A DNA stretch of 64,000 nucleotides from Branchinecta lynchi (GCA_023053575.1 JAKZAP010000009.1:11389869-11453868), one strand, 5' to 3'. Positions 32,433-44,090 are shown, numbered from the stretch's first letter. The notes: a model not told the origin generated them from the letters alone. Translations and numbers: made by a program.

Positions 32433-34879
32433 CACCTTTTACTTTATGAAGGACTAAGTTTTTCAAAAACAGTATGATCAGAATTGTTATACAAACATAA
32501 TTTAATATAACAAGCAAGTTCTTACGCTTATTGAAATTATTACAACATAACAGTGTTTCAGATGTCTACTGAGGAGCTTTCTTATTCTGCATATCTTCAA
32601 TCTTGGGATAAAAATGCACCTCTCCATGATCAAACCTGAACATAAATATGTCACTGCATAAAAAAATAGCCTATTTTAGGTACGTCGCGCGCAGTTGGCG
32701 CTCCATAATTTTAATCAGTGTTTATATTTATGTTCGCTAGCATCCAAATCGTACTGTCAAATTTAGTAACGCCTGGCATGGCTGCCTTCACGTTTGATTA
32801 AGCCGTGCACTTTTTATAACGATTATTTATGGAACGCCCAGTTATGAAACAGTTGTGCTCTTGTGTGTGATCTTCATCTAGTTCTTTCAAATCTTTACTA
32901 TATTGCTTAACATCTTGCATCAGTTTTTTCCTATAGGGCCGTCAATTGATTATTTATGGCCCGGAGTTCCTAGCTTATGTTTAGCACAAGAGATGCGATA
33001 CTGACAATGATTTTTATCTAAGCCGATTGCGCATTTCACAGGGCACCGACAGTTCTTATATACTGCTGAATCTAGTTCGCAATTGGTTGTGTATTTGCAA
33101 AACATATTGGTAAACTTGTATTATTACTGATTTATCACCCATTAGGATACATAAGTAAACGTACATAAAAATGGTGGAATTTAATAAGAAAAGTTTAAAA
33201 GAAAATTTATGGTGACAATAGAAGTATAAACAACTGTACGTGCAGACTGGGTAATTGATGAAAAAAAAAAAAAAAAAAAAATTAGGCATGGCAACAATAA
33301 AAACGTAAGTTTAAACTTCATCACTGAAAAAATGCCGTATACAGACAATTCACTATGGATATGCACTTTGAAGTTTATGCTTTTCCTCAGCTAAACTAAG
33401 AGTACCACAGCGTGTCTCATGTTTCATGCTTACATACCCAATTTCATCTGTACCCATGCACCATGTGACTAACCTATGTTGACAATAACCTTTTCGGCTC
33501 AGCCTTTTCTTTGTTACGCCTATCGGGACTATCTTTACAGAGCATTAAACTCTTAAACTGCCAACCTCAGTTTTATTTTTTGCTACTCAACTACATATTA
33601 AGAAAACCACCTAAGCCGGTAACATGATATCCCACAAAGAAACAATGAAACTTGGTAAGAAAAAAGGGTAAACCATGAAATCCGACTGTTTAAACATGGT
33701 TTCCGAATGAGATGCAGTATTTCCGTATATGGTATTTGTGACGCACATATACGTGAAAATCAACACTTGAAACTTGTGGACAATGTCAACACAGCTGGAT
33801 AAAGATGGGCTTGATGTAATTGCTGAAGGATTGTTGTTTTCATATCAGATGGCCGATGACGAACTTTTGCTCTTAGCCAAAACGTGGTCGGAACTCTTTA
33901 GCTAGACCAAACCTTCAACCAAATAGAGACAGTAAACATTCTGAATAATATACTTTGCACATGCCATGGCTGCATATTTAAAGCTATTCACTGGTTTTTA
34001 CTGTACGGTATTCTGTCCAGCCATAAAATTATTAGCTAGTTTAAGAACTGGTTTGAAGTATTTGATAAAAAGACTTTTTTTTGTATGAGCTGGTTATTTG
34101 CACTGTTTTGCAGCGTTGGTTTTGCGAAAAAACGAATAGAAAATGCGAAAATATTGAGGACACAAGGAAGCAACTCTGAAATACTGAAATTCCAAAAGGG
34201 AGTAGCTCTGAAAAAAAACTTCTAAGAAGTGGGAAAAAAATATCGTTTTTGCGGGGTCACCCCGTTATAATACGATTATCAAATAAGGGATTTAACCCCT
34301 ACTGAACTTGGCCGTTTGAGGTGTTATAAAGATAACGGAGACAAACAAACGACGCGCCATGAAAAGAGGTTTTTTTTACTTTTTTTACTTAACCCCTTCT
34401 AAATTTCAGTGTCGAAGTGGTCCTAGCTGTCACAGTATCTTAAAGCGAATTGGGTGTGTGTGTGTACATGTCTACTGTTATTCCGTAATACGGTAAGCAG
34501 GGATAAACAAATTTTCAAACATGGATTTCAGGAAATGGAATATGATTGTGCTAAGCTTTTTTTTTCGCCTTCGTTTCAGAAAGTGAGAGACGCCGTAAGT
34601 TACGAAGGCAAATATTGAAAGACATTGTAATCCAGACTTCAAGTATTTGATTATGTACTAAAAATAACAACACTGGACAACTTGATTTACTGGTCTAGAA
34701 TGAAAAGATGCTTGTGTAGGACCTAGCTAAACTAAAACTTAGACATTATAAGAAAAGAAAACACAAACGAAGGAAATAAAAAAAAAGAGGAAGGAAGAAC
34801 AAAAGAAAAAGCAGGAGGGAAAAACAGAAAAAAAAATATTTACTGAGATAAACTGAGTAAGTGCCGAGGGGTTGCCACT
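32433..34879. other. No gene confidently recognised
   Basis: Contains a 20-A run at 33261-33280. A clean 40-codon frame at 33783-33905 (plus) begins MSTQLDKDGLDVIAEGLLF and has a leucine-rich end. It could be a small peptide or exon but nothing else supports it. Confidence 0.35.
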
Positions 34880-35075
34880 CTCGATCTTAGTGTACAGCAA
34901 GTATCCGATGCCGGGGTGCCCAGTAGGTGCTGCGATGCAAGGTCGGTGCCGGAACCGGTTGCCACCTGTTAAAACATCAAAGTAAGCATTTTAAGAAGCG
35001 TTTGAAAGATTAATCGCCTAATTTGTGGCCGACACCGGCGAGGACACCGATGCCGGGAATGGGTAACCCCTTGGT
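34880..35075. repeat. GCCGGTGCC-type dispersed repeat, copy 1
   Basis: GATCTTAGTGTACAGC, CCGGTTGCCACCTGTTAAAA and AAGAAGCGTTTGAAAGATTA match the 46.8-47.2 kb repeat. Several GATGCCGGG words give it a local GC rise. Confidence 0.6.
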
Positions 35076-35142
35076 AAACGTGTACGGGAGTTTTTAAAAG
35101 AGTATAGAAATCCGTTGATAAATCACGGTATGTGGGTTGGAT

Positions 35143-35300
35143 GCTTGCACCCTTCATTTGCTTTTGTTAATTCGCCGACGACTTGGCTCAAAAAATAAGT
35201 GACGTCATAGGACCTATATTGAAAGAAAGCGTAATCACATAACTTGTTGGTGCTTGCACCCTTCATTAGCTTCTGTTAATTCGTCAACAGTGACTTGAAG
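35143..35300. repeat. 109-bp direct repeat
   Basis: GCTTGCACCCTTCATT at 35143 recurs at 35252, each followed by a related TGTTAATTCG block. Confidence 0.75.
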
Positions 35301-36074
35301 ATAAAAATTGCTGACAAGATGGGAGAGGTGAGACGAGGGAGGAAAGATAGCCCTCAGGGGTATTCATGAACGATTAAAGATTGAGACCACCTTCTGTGCG
35401 TGCGCTTCCCTCACACCAACTGCTCAGAGATTCTGAAACTTGAGACATGATGGATTTTCATCCCCATCGATTTAATGGAAATTACCATTGAGGGGGTGGC
35501 AACTGCTGCTTCACGGAGGCATTTGTGTGTTAGTTCTGTTACAAGTGAGTATGGCAGACAAATGTGAACAAAGCTTGCGACACTGAGGTTTCTCTTGATA
35601 GAAGTTGTACTGAATTTAGTATCCCTTCTTTCTAATTCTCCTTCTTTCCTTAGACTGGTGACAAACAGATGTAATACAATTATTCAAACCCAAATAGATC
35701 TGAATAAAACGGAGATAACAAATCGAATCCGTCGAGTCTGTCGTTGGTGGATAATTCTTTGAAAACATGCTGCTATCTGTTAGAACAAAAGGAAGTAGGT
35801 GCGGTAATTTAGCTAACAGGCTTACAGTTTCAGATCATATCACCCGCAATGGAAGATCTCCACGCCCTGACTCTTAAATCCTTTAGTTGTATTCACTTGA
35901 TCACCAGCCTGTGCGGCTGGTGTGTTTTTCAATGTGTTTTTTAGATTCAAGCTTGGATGTTATTCCAGTCTGTATGGATGTTATTATCATATTTCACTTT
36001 TTATGTTGTATTTTTTCATTTTTTTTATGATCTCAGTAAAATAATGTGCAGTTCAGCCAGTCAACAAAACGTCA
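35301..36074. other. No gene recognised
   Basis: No coding, RNA or shared-repeat signal that I can support. Confidence 0.4.
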
Positions 36075-36258
36075 CCAGCAAGCAGGGCCGTATCCAGGGA
36101 GGGGGCCTTTCCGGGGAGGGGTTGCCTGCGGGTTGGACAAAGAAGTGCAAAAAAGACATATATCAGAGGGAAAAGCCTGTAAAATAATTATTTTTGTATG
36201 TTTCGGGGGGGGGGGGGTCAACCCCTTAACCCCGCCTGGATACGGCCCTGCCAGCAAG
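36075..36258. mobile_element. hAT-type MITE family G with perfect 8-bp target duplication
   Basis: CCAGCAAG flanks the element (36075-36082, 36251-36258). Terminal repeats CAGGGCCGTATCCAGG and its complement are a perfect 16 bp, enclosing 168 bp with G and C runs near the ends. An 8-bp duplication and CAGGG-type ends fit hAT elements. A 143-codon plus frame (36046-36477) reads through it and is not a gene. Confidence 0.85.
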
Positions 36259-36530
36259 CCCGGACGGTCGAAAATATTGATTTTAAATAACATTTTTATC
36301 GGGTTGAAAAAGAAAGAAAAAAAGATTGTTTTTCTTTTGCATTTTTGGTTTGTCTTCTTCCAAATGTGTTATTCCTTATCAGTAGGAGGTTCCACAATTT
36401 TTTGTATTGTTTTGCCCAGTAGTCGAGCATATCTTTCAATTCGGATAATTATGCGGATAAACCTGACGAATCTTTAAAAATAAAACTGAAACTAATTATC
36501 TTTTTCTGACTAACTAGAGAAACAAGTAGC

Positions 36531-36702
36531 CAAGGCCGAATCTAGGGGGGGGGGGATTCGAACCCTCCAAATACAAAAAAATAACATTTGTAAAGGCTTT
36601 AACCTCTGATTCGTCTTTGTGTTTTACTATTAGATCTGGATCAGGTCCGACCCACTGGAAGACCTCTTCCACCGAAATAAAATTCCTGGACACGCCCACG
36701 CA
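36531..36702. mobile_element. Diverged family-G MITE
   Basis: CAAGGCCGAATCTAGG at the left and TTCCTGGACACGCCC at the right are degraded forms of the family ends. AGGCTTTAACCTCTGATTC and GGTCCGACCCACTGG match the 39.3-kb copy. Target duplication not visible. Confidence 0.65.
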
Positions 36703-36773
36703 TGTACCCACTAGCTTTCTGTAAGTCTTCCGAACTAAAGCTGCATCGAGAATACATCGGAAGCAAGATCAAT

Positions 36774-37516
36774 TCCCGACGAAAAATTTATTTCGAAATA
36801 GTACTATGAAGTAGTACGAAAAAGTAGCATGCAGTACTAACTGATGCTGCTACATGCTTCTACTTCAAGACTACCGTGTTACTGCTATTATATTGTGTTA
36901 CTGCTATTAGCAAGACTGGATGCTACTATGGCAAGAAAGGACGCTACTGGATACTACTACTTAAAATTGGACCAGTCTGAGGCACATTAAATGATAGTAA
37001 GTAACTAAGTAAGTAAGTAATTTATTTATGACCCGCCATTTCGGAAAGGCGGAGTAAATGAAGAAAGTAAACCAAACACATACAAACACAGAAAAAGACA
37101 CTTAATTTTTAATCTTCGGTCAGGAATCAGTGGACGACGTCGTGTGCTGGCTGGGCCCTGTCGTCTATGATTTTTGGAAGCGATGAGGATACATCCAAAA
37201 GGGTAGCACTTTCATCGTGAATTTTGAATTTCTCCGTCAATGTCTGGTTATGACATAATTTCGATAAGTGGAGCAGGTGCTTTGCATATTTAAAATAACA
37301 TGATCTCATGTTTTTAATCTCCTTCTTTCGCAGAACATTAGTGACGCCAGAACGAAATAGTATAGAAGGAGCGCAGAAGGTGCTGTACAAATTTCTCAAA
37401 GCTTTACGATTATAGCGCCCCCGGTTGGGGACTATTATTTGCTATTATATATTATTAAATGCAACTTTTCGTACTACTACCATACTACTACGTAGGCTAC
37501 AAATTTTTCATCGGGA
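36774..37516. mobile_element. MITE family E, copy split by a LINE
   Basis: Ends TCCCGACGAAAAATTTA and AAATTTTTCATCGGGA match the 15.0-kb copy. Similarity runs to about 36990 (CACATTAAATGATAGTA), stops, and resumes near 37430 (TTGCTATTATATATTATTAA). The intervening 430 bp is a LINE 3' end. Confidence 0.8.
36991..37420 (-). pseudogene. LINE C-terminal fragment with (ACTT)n tail
   Basis: The minus strand reads ALRNLYSTFCAPSILFRSG, then YFKYAKHLLHLSKLC and KFKIHDESATLL, to a stop at about 37127. This resembles the region downstream of the reverse transcriptase in several non-LTR clades. The UTR follows with GGCGGGTCATAAATAAATTA and ends in (ACTT)n at 36993-37020. The copy is truncated 5', and its insertion split a family-E MITE. 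Confidence 0.6.
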
Positions 37517-37796
37517 AGTTGCCAACCCCTTAGTGTTGATCTAATTGTGATGCAGGCATGTCTTCCCATGCAGCACCGGCGAAGATGAGAACTTCAACGA
37601 TTCGGAAAATCCCCTATTTCGCACCACCTTCAAAGGGGTCGATCAGATTCCGAATGATCTCTGCACGAGATGTATATTGATAAGGTATCTTGCGAACCAA
37701 AGAAAAATGCCAATTGGAAAATGCAAAAAAGGTGATACTGCACTAACGGGAGACAGCACATGTCTGTACATCCTTGTATTAAAATATTTGACAATG

Positions 37797-38032
37797 CAGA
37801 ACGGATAGTCTACGCCAGTTGCACTTTGTTGGAACTATGTTTCGGCTCATCGTGGCAACGGTCCTCTTCAGGCTCAAGCTGGAAAATGAACTTGTGGAAA
37901 AGTTTGTGTCTGAAATGGACACTTGCCAAGAAGGGCCGAACCATAGCTCAAATAAAATGCAGCTGACGTATCCGCTTTCTACTGTCAAATATGATTCGCA
38001 GTCAGCTTGGGCTGAAGACTTGCGTTAAACGT
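37797..38032. mobile_element. Inverted-repeat element with two hammerhead-like cores
   Basis: The minus core at 37837-37871 has CTGAAGA, a stem-II spacer and GAAA. The plus core at 37910-37944 is damaged (CTGAAAT, GAAC). The right flank contains ACGTATCCGCTTTCTACTGT and ends GCAGTCAGCTTGGGCTGAAG. Overlapping frames on both strands reflect the palindrome. Confidence 0.65.
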
Positions 38033-38189
38033 TATAAGAATATACCTGTTAAAACAAAACGTCTGCTATGATCCTTTTGACCCTCTTATATTTCGAGAAA
38101 ATATAACATACTTTCAAAAAAATTACGTTTGTTAGGCTATATGAACATAACAGTACATGAACATAAACAAAGTTTGTGTTAAACGTTTA

Positions 38190-38239
38190 ACCGAAAGATG
38201 CGTAAACATGTGTTATCTGTTACAAACTTCAGACAGTGT
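38190..38239. mobile_element. MITE family A, solo terminal repeat
   Basis: TGTGTTATCTGTTACAAACT followed by TCAGACAGTG is the right end of the family; no partner end is found nearby. Confidence 0.5.
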
Positions 38240-38699
38240 GTATGAATCATGTGTAGGCTACACAAATTATCAAGCTTGAAGACTGCCTAATACACCATTT
38301 CTGCCTACATCTATGTCCATCTTCTATTTCCTGATACGTGTAATCTTTTCGTTCCTCGAAGCATCAGACAGAATAAAAATAAAACTACCCTTGCATTCAA
38401 GCATTCGTGTTGTTAGTTGCTAAGTCTCTAACCTCTTTTGAAGATTACCTGGCACTCTTTTTTCTCGATTCTGCGGAGCCAGAATACGTGAATTCCTTCC
38501 ACGAGCTTAGTGAATCATATGTGAATAACTAACAATGGTATATCAATGCGTTTTTTTATGTTGTCTTGCGAACATTAGACATCTACAATTACTAAAAATA
38601 TTTTGAATTTCTTATTTCATTTTAATTTTCTTTCTTGCTTGAAATGTATGCCGCACACGGAAGCTTGATTCTTCTTGAAATCTTGGCTCACATTTGAGC

Positions 38700-38735
38700 G
38701 ACATTTCAACCCTTCTTGGCAAGGGTACCTTTCAA
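38700..38735 (-). ncRNA. Solitary hammerhead-like core
   Basis: On the minus strand: CTTGAAAGG, then ACCCTTGCC, AAGAAGGGT and TTGAAATGTC. Stem II is preserved but the first box carries an extra T, so self-cleavage is doubtful. Flanks do not show a complete element. Confidence 0.45.
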
Positions 38736-39261
38736 GCTCTAGCTAACAGAATGAACCTGCGATCAAATTACTGTCTTATCTTCTCGTCAATTATCAGAAA
38801 GAAGGAATTATTCAAATCTGTACGTTCACAGCCCCCACTATACCAAGACTTTTTTTTTCAATCGATTTCTTTTCCCGCTCTGCCCTTGGTGTAACTCCTA
38901 GGCGAGTAGACATTCTTAGCCTTTAATCAACAATATTTCATGTTAATTAACAGAAAACAGGATCTACTCAAATCTGTACCTTACATCCATCAAATCGTCT
39001 GACTTTTCAGAAATGACAAGATGAACGTTCACCTTCTGCACTCAGTTTATCGCAATAAATTTATGCATCAGAGTTGATTTAACATGTCTTGTTTGTTGGT
39101 CTGACCCAATCAATGCGGCATCTTAAATCAGGAGTCCTCTTCTCAACTTGATGGTTCTATTGTTGATAGTGAAGGGCCATGCGATCTTCAAGGAATGTCT
39201 GGACTAATTGAGCTTTTCACTGACTATTGACTGCGTTTGGCTCGCGTACTAGTATGGAAGG
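38736..39261. other. No gene recognised
   Basis: No coding, RNA or shared-repeat signal that I can support. Confidence 0.4.
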
Positions 39262-39462
39262 GTTCACAGCAGGGCCGTATCCAGGGGGGGGGGGGGGTGT
39301 TAAGGGGGTTAATCCCCCCACCCCCGAAACATACAAAAACTATTGTTTTTTATAGGCTTTAACTCCTGATCTATGTCTTTTTTGTACTTTTCGGTCCGAC
39401 CCGCGGGCAAACCCCCACCCCACCCCCCAGAAATAAATTACTGGATGCGGCCTGGTTCACAG
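39262..39462. mobile_element. hAT-type MITE family G, copy 2
   Basis: GTTCACAG is duplicated perfectly at 39262-39269 and 39455-39462. Ends CAGGGCCGTATCCAGG and CTGGATGCGGCCTG are inverted with a few changes. The interior has G/C runs and GGCTTTAACTCCTGATC. Confidence 0.85.
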
Positions 39463-39999
39463 TTAAGCTATTAGTCACCAAGCACAGACATTATGGATGG
39501 CACATTAGTATACAGAACAGTCTTTATTTGACCTTTTTTCTGTCGGCTTAAATACTTTTTTTTAATATCCTCGTTCAGGGTGCTATATTTATGTATCCGT
39601 GTTTTTCGTATGGTCTCTAAGACCGCATTAAGAGTACTGATTAATAGACGAACATGATCTTGGAAAAACAACATTGGATTCTTTTATAAGATAATTATCT
39701 TCTTATTTCGAAAACAAACAAGTTTTCAGTAAAACAACTGTGGTCTATTCTTCTCAAGCTCTCCCGCTGGTGTAGGCTACTGACCAACTTTTCGCGAAGT
39801 TTATGCTGTGAAAAACAACATCGCAAGCAGAACCGAAAATCCTGTACTTGCTTAGAAACAGTTAACGATGGGAATCTCACGCAAATAGCATCAAACCAAA
39901 TGTATAGGAGAAATCTTTTTGTTTCGGGATAATCTGGATAATTATTCGAAATAACTGGCCCTATTGGAATCGAGCTCTAATCCTCTTACAGTGGTAACT
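39463..39999. other. No gene recognised
   Basis: Small minus-strand frames (67 and 61 codons) lack any recognisable domain. One GTAGGCTAC word at 39772. Confidence 0.35.
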
Positions 40000-40490
40000 G
40001 ACAGTGCTGAACGGATATGTCAGCTGAATTTGATTAGAGCTATATTTCGACCGTTTCTGGCAAGGGTCTTCTTCAAGCTCAAGCCGCTCAAGCTGGAAAA
40101 GGAATTTCATTTTCCTTCGTCTGAAGTTGATTTTCCAGCTTGAGTGCTAAACGGAGCTTATCCGTTTAGCACTGTCAATTATGGGCGTGTTCCACGCTAC
40201 TTACCGTAGTTACTACGCATGGCGTCGCGGATCCTGGCTTCTTGACGTCATGCTGGAACGCATTTTTCTGTTTTCAGCAAAATATCGTGCCATGAGCTAA
40301 CCGCAACAATTACGTCCCAGAAATTCATAGTTAATACGCTCTCGAGCCTGGTAAGCAAATAGTTACTATTTCGAGAAGGGTGGAACGGTTAGCGTAGTAA
40401 CTTTTCACGAGGCTGGAACGAAAATAGTAACTAATAGTTACTTTTATTAGAAGGGTGGAACACGCTCTATGATTCGCAGTCCCCTTCGGC
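40000..40490. mobile_element. Ribozyme-bearing inverted-repeat element interrupted by a MITE
   Basis: GACAGTGCTGAACGGATATG at the left and CCGTTTAGCACTGTCA at the right are inverted partners. The minus core at 40042-40077 has a damaged first box (CTTGAAGA), stem GACC/GGTC and an intact GAAA. The right flank continues as TATGATTCGCAGTC only after a family-C MITE, matching the uninterrupted flank at 37980-38000. Confidence 0.65.
40180..40470. mobile_element. MITE family C, copy 2, with 3-bp target duplication
   Basis: Ends GGGCGTGTTCCACG and GGGTGGAACACGCTC bound 40183-40467. Comparison with the empty relative at 37980 (ACTGTCAAATATGATTCGC) shows that TAT was duplicated (40180-40182, 40468-40470). 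A 3-bp duplication fits PIF/Harbinger-type insertion, though TAT is not the usual TWA. Confidence 0.75.
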
Positions 40491-40599
40491 TGAAAGAATT
40501 ACCTCTTCCAGTGGCGGACTGACCAAATTTTCCCAAAGCTTATGTTGTGTAAAACTTGCAACGGTAATCGCATTATTGACCCCGCACTACATCTGGAAA

Positions 40600-41905
40600 C
40601 AAGACCAAAGGTTTCGATGGGATCCCAAAAATTCAATATCTGATCCAGACAACTGGGTCTTGTCTTAGCCAGATCCAGTCTTCGCCATACTCCTTGAACA
40701 TTTTTACAATTAAAATTCAGAAACAGATTAAGGCAAAATAGCTAATCACCTGAGAAAACCAAGTTCAGATTTGGATTCAGCATGTGTGTTTACCCCTATA
40801 AGTCATATCTGTTTTGACGAAAACTTCCTGCCACTTCTGCCAATTTCCCGGTTCCGGCCGAACTCCAGAACTACTTGTCCGGCGAAAAAAGAAAGCTCAA
40901 AGACGAAATCAGGGTATCTTCTTTCCCCAGTAATGAACATCTAATCAACTTCAAATAGAAATTTAGCTTATAACAAATTTTCCGATTCCAGCCGGATTCC
41001 GGTCGAACTATATGTCCGGGTAAAATACGATTGTCACACAGGGACTTAGCATCTCTTCTTACTCCTGAATCGCTTATCTAATCAACTAGAAATAAAACTT
41101 TGACTTCCAACAGTTTTCCGGTTTTTGGCCGGTTTCCGGACGAACTACATGTCCGGGTAGAATCTTGTTTTCACATAAGTGTTCAGCATGTCTTCTTGCC
41201 CTAAATCGATCATCTAATCAACAACAAATAAAACTTTTAATTTTGAAACTTTCCGGTTTGGGCCGGATTCCGGTCGAAATACTTGTCCGTCGAGAAAATA
41301 GTTTTCAGCATCGTCTTCAGCATGTCTCCCTACCTCTGAACCGAAAATTTAATCAACTTCAAATAAAACTTTTACTTTCAACAAACTTTCCGGTTTGGGC
41401 CGGATTCCGGGCGAAATACTTGTCCGTCGAGAAAATAATTTTCACCATCGTCTTCAGCATGTCTTCCTACCCCTAAATCGAATATCTAATCAACTTCAAA
41501 TAAAACTTTTACTTTCAACAAACTTTCCGGTTTTCGCCGGATTCCGGGCGAACTACTTGTCCGATGACAAAATGGTTTTCACCATCGTGTTCAGCATGTC
41601 TTCTTACCCCATAATCGACTATCATATTATCTGTTTCAAAATATTGTGTTTGTCCCTTAATTTGAATCCCCTCCCCCACCCCTAAATGTAGAGCTACAAA
41701 GCCCATCTACGAACTTGACTTGTCCGACGACCCAACAAACCCTCACACCAAGTTTCATCAAAATATCTCATTCCCTTCGAGAGTTATCGTGCTTACAGAC
41801 GGACGGACAGACGGACGGACGGACGGACGGACGGACGGACGGACAGACGGACAACTTTTGCGATGTCATAGGTATCCCTCCACTTACGTTTTGGGATCCC
41901 AAAAA
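40600..41905 (+). mobile_element. H1 tandem-repeat element, best-preserved copy
   Basis: Starts CAAGACCAAAGGTTTC and GGGATCCC; ends ACGTTTTGGGATCCCAAAA. The core unit is clearest here: GGATTCC (or GGTTTCC) starts at 40994, 41131, 41265, 41402 and 41539, spaced 134-137 bp. A single-copy junction with GTAGAGCTACAAAGCCC and CACACCAAGTTTCATCAAAA leads to (GGAC)n at 41802-41850. Frames of 60-100 codons here are repeat translations. Confidence 0.85.
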
Positions 41906-42340
41906 TTGAAAAAGGGCTCGAAGACGAGCTGCTAGAAATTTGTGCGAGTACCCATTAACCCGTATGTCTATGGTGACTTCCTTACCATTTAGACAACACG
42001 GGGAGATGCTCGGTTGTATTTATGTATAATCTGTTATGTTCACTTTTTTCTTTTCTTCTTATTTTTGTATGTACTCCGTGTTTCCACTTACAAAAACAAA
42101 TAAAAATTGACATAAGCAAAACTATAATTCTGTACTTGCTTGGAAACAGTGAAACACATCGGCTTTGCGTTTATTTCACAATGTACTCGTCAGTTCGTAA
42201 AACAGTACACTATCAGGTCTATTCAGTCGCGCCTATTAATCCACGTCGCGCCATTTTAGATAACAGACTCTGCTTTAAAACAAAAGTCATACATTTTTCG
42301 TCGACATTCGCTATGTATTGTAATCGTCTCTTACTGACAA
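41906..42340. other. No gene recognised
   Basis: A 128-codon plus frame (42022-42408) starts with a hydrophobic stretch (LLCSLFSFLLIFVC) but runs into the repeat at 42.35 kb. I do not call it. Confidence 0.35.
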
Positions 42341-42735
42341 TACTATCAAACCGGACATCTAAAACAATAAAAACACAAATGAAAGTATTCCATGGTGCTT
42401 TTTCATAACTTCCGGAATATTTAAAGCACAAGTGGCAGCAGATACAATTTCTTATTTAATTATTTATTTTAGAGGAACGACTTCGGCCGTAATACATACT
42501 AAAATAAACAATACCACTATATAATGTTTCTGTCAACACTGACAAACAGGACATTTAAATATAACATAAGTAAATAAAACACAAGTGAAAGTATTCCCTG
42601 GTGCTTTATCATCCCTTCCGGGATACTGAAAGCACAAGTGGCAGCAGAAACACTTTCTTATTTACTTATTTATTTTGGTCAAATGACTTGGGTCATAAAA
42701 CATAATAAAATAAACAATAACACTCTATAACCCAG
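42341..42735. repeat. 206-bp direct repeat, two copies
   Basis: GAAAGTATTCC at 42381 and 42587. Both units carry AAAGCACAAGTGGCAGCAGA and AATAAACAATA. Read in reverse, GCCACTTGTGCTTT near a T/A-rich end resembles the 3' UTR of the LINEs here. Confidence 0.75.
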
Positions 42736-43490
42736 AAAACTCCCCCCACTTCAGCAAATAGGAAAGCACTTGCGACCCAGAGAGAACGGCCAAAAGAGGG
42801 TTCCGGAACTTAAAATCCTAGTTCTAGTTTATATTACAATATTTAATATTCAATTGTCCCTTGAAACCATGTTTGGTTTCAGATTATCATAACACACTTT
42901 CATTGTTCTAAAACTTGATAACACAGAAAACTCCCACCACTTCTGCAAATAGGAAAGCACTTGCGATCCAGAGAGAACGGCCTAAAGAGGGTTCCGGAAC
43001 TTAAAATCCTAGTTCTAGTTTATATTACAATATTTAATATTCAATTGTCCCTTGAAACCATGTTTGGTTTCAGATTATCATAACACACTTTAATTGTTCT
43101 AAAACTTTATAACACAGAAAACTCCCACCACTTCAGCAAATAGGAAAGCACTTGCGATCCAGAGAGAACGGCCAAAAGAGCGTTCCGGAACTTAAAATCC
43201 TAGTTCTAGTTTATATTACAATATTTAATATTGAATTGTCCCTTGGAACCGTGTTTTGGTTTCAGATAATCACAACACACTTTCACTGTTCTAAAACTTA
43301 TAACACAGACAACTCCCCCGATTTTAGCAAACAGGGGAAGATTTCAACAAAAGATCGCAGAGAGAACAGCAAAATCCAAATCTAAAACCCTAAGTGTAGT
43401 TTCTATTCTAATATTCAAACTTGCCCATGTCCGAAGAGGCAATGCCTTGTTTTCTGAAAGTAATTACCAACACACTTTCGCTATTTTTAG
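42724..43490. repeat. 191-bp tandem repeat, four copies
   Basis: A TGCGAYCCAGAGAGAACGGC block starts at 42771, 42962 and 43153, exactly 191 bp apart, with a diverged fourth unit from about 43305. Units share AAATCCTAGTTCTAGTTTAT and ATATTCAATTGTCCCTTG. No coding frame persists. Confidence 0.9.
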
Positions 43491-43850
43491 CAGATCTGAG
43501 TCCCCTTGCCTTTGATAAGACATGAGTGAACTAGTGGTACATCAACTTTCAATTTTTTTTTTGAAAAAAAAAGAATAGGTGTGGAAACATGAGTGTCCTG
43601 AGTAAAGAAGGACAGATTTGTGCACGGAAAAACAGACGCAAAATTTTAAATAACGCGCGTGTTTCTTGTGATGATTAATCGAGGCACTGAGCGGTAAGAG
43701 AAAAAGAAAGAAAATAGACAAAGGAAAATAGGAAAAAGTGCAGTACGAAAAGAAAGAAAATAATCCCACTGAGCTTTCGACTCGTAGGCGAATCCGGATT
43801 ACAAAAAAAAAATAAGGAAAAGGTTCACTGACCCACTTACAGCAGTTGTA
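43491..43850. other. No gene recognised
   Basis: A/T-rich; A runs near 43563 and 43803. A 103-codon minus frame is hydrophobic and low in complexity. Confidence 0.35.
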
Positions 43851-44090
43851 CAACTAATAATAATAATAATAATAATAATTTATTTCTTACCCACAAATTC
43901 CAGAGGCAAAACAAGTGGAGTACGTTCAGATTCAGGTTCGTTTCTTATTTTCATTAATTGTACACAGGTAAAATAACAAATACTCCCGGCAGAGGGCAAA
44001 GCACGAGTGGCACGGGAGTGAATGTACAATAAAGAAAAAGAAAGTAAGAACAATAAAATAACTATACATACAAAAACACTAGCACATAAA
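43851..44090 (-). mobile_element. LINE-like 3' terminus with (ATT)n tail
   Basis: On the minus strand GTGCCACTCGTGCTTTGCCC is followed by GGAATTTGTGGGTAAGAAAT and then (ATT)n at 43853-43880. The CTCGTGCTTT box recalls CCTCGGGCTTTT of family L. No coding part is seen. Confidence 0.5.

Noticed and set aside
36046..36477. 143-codon plus frame
   Set aside because: It reads through a hAT-type MITE including its G run.
36549..36562. GATTCGAACC resembling a tRNA B box
   Set aside because: It lies at the G-run junction of a family-G MITE; no A box or cloverleaf is present.
42022..42408. 128-codon plus frame with hydrophobic start
   Set aside because: It runs into the 206-bp repeat and shows no signal-peptide cleavage context or domain.
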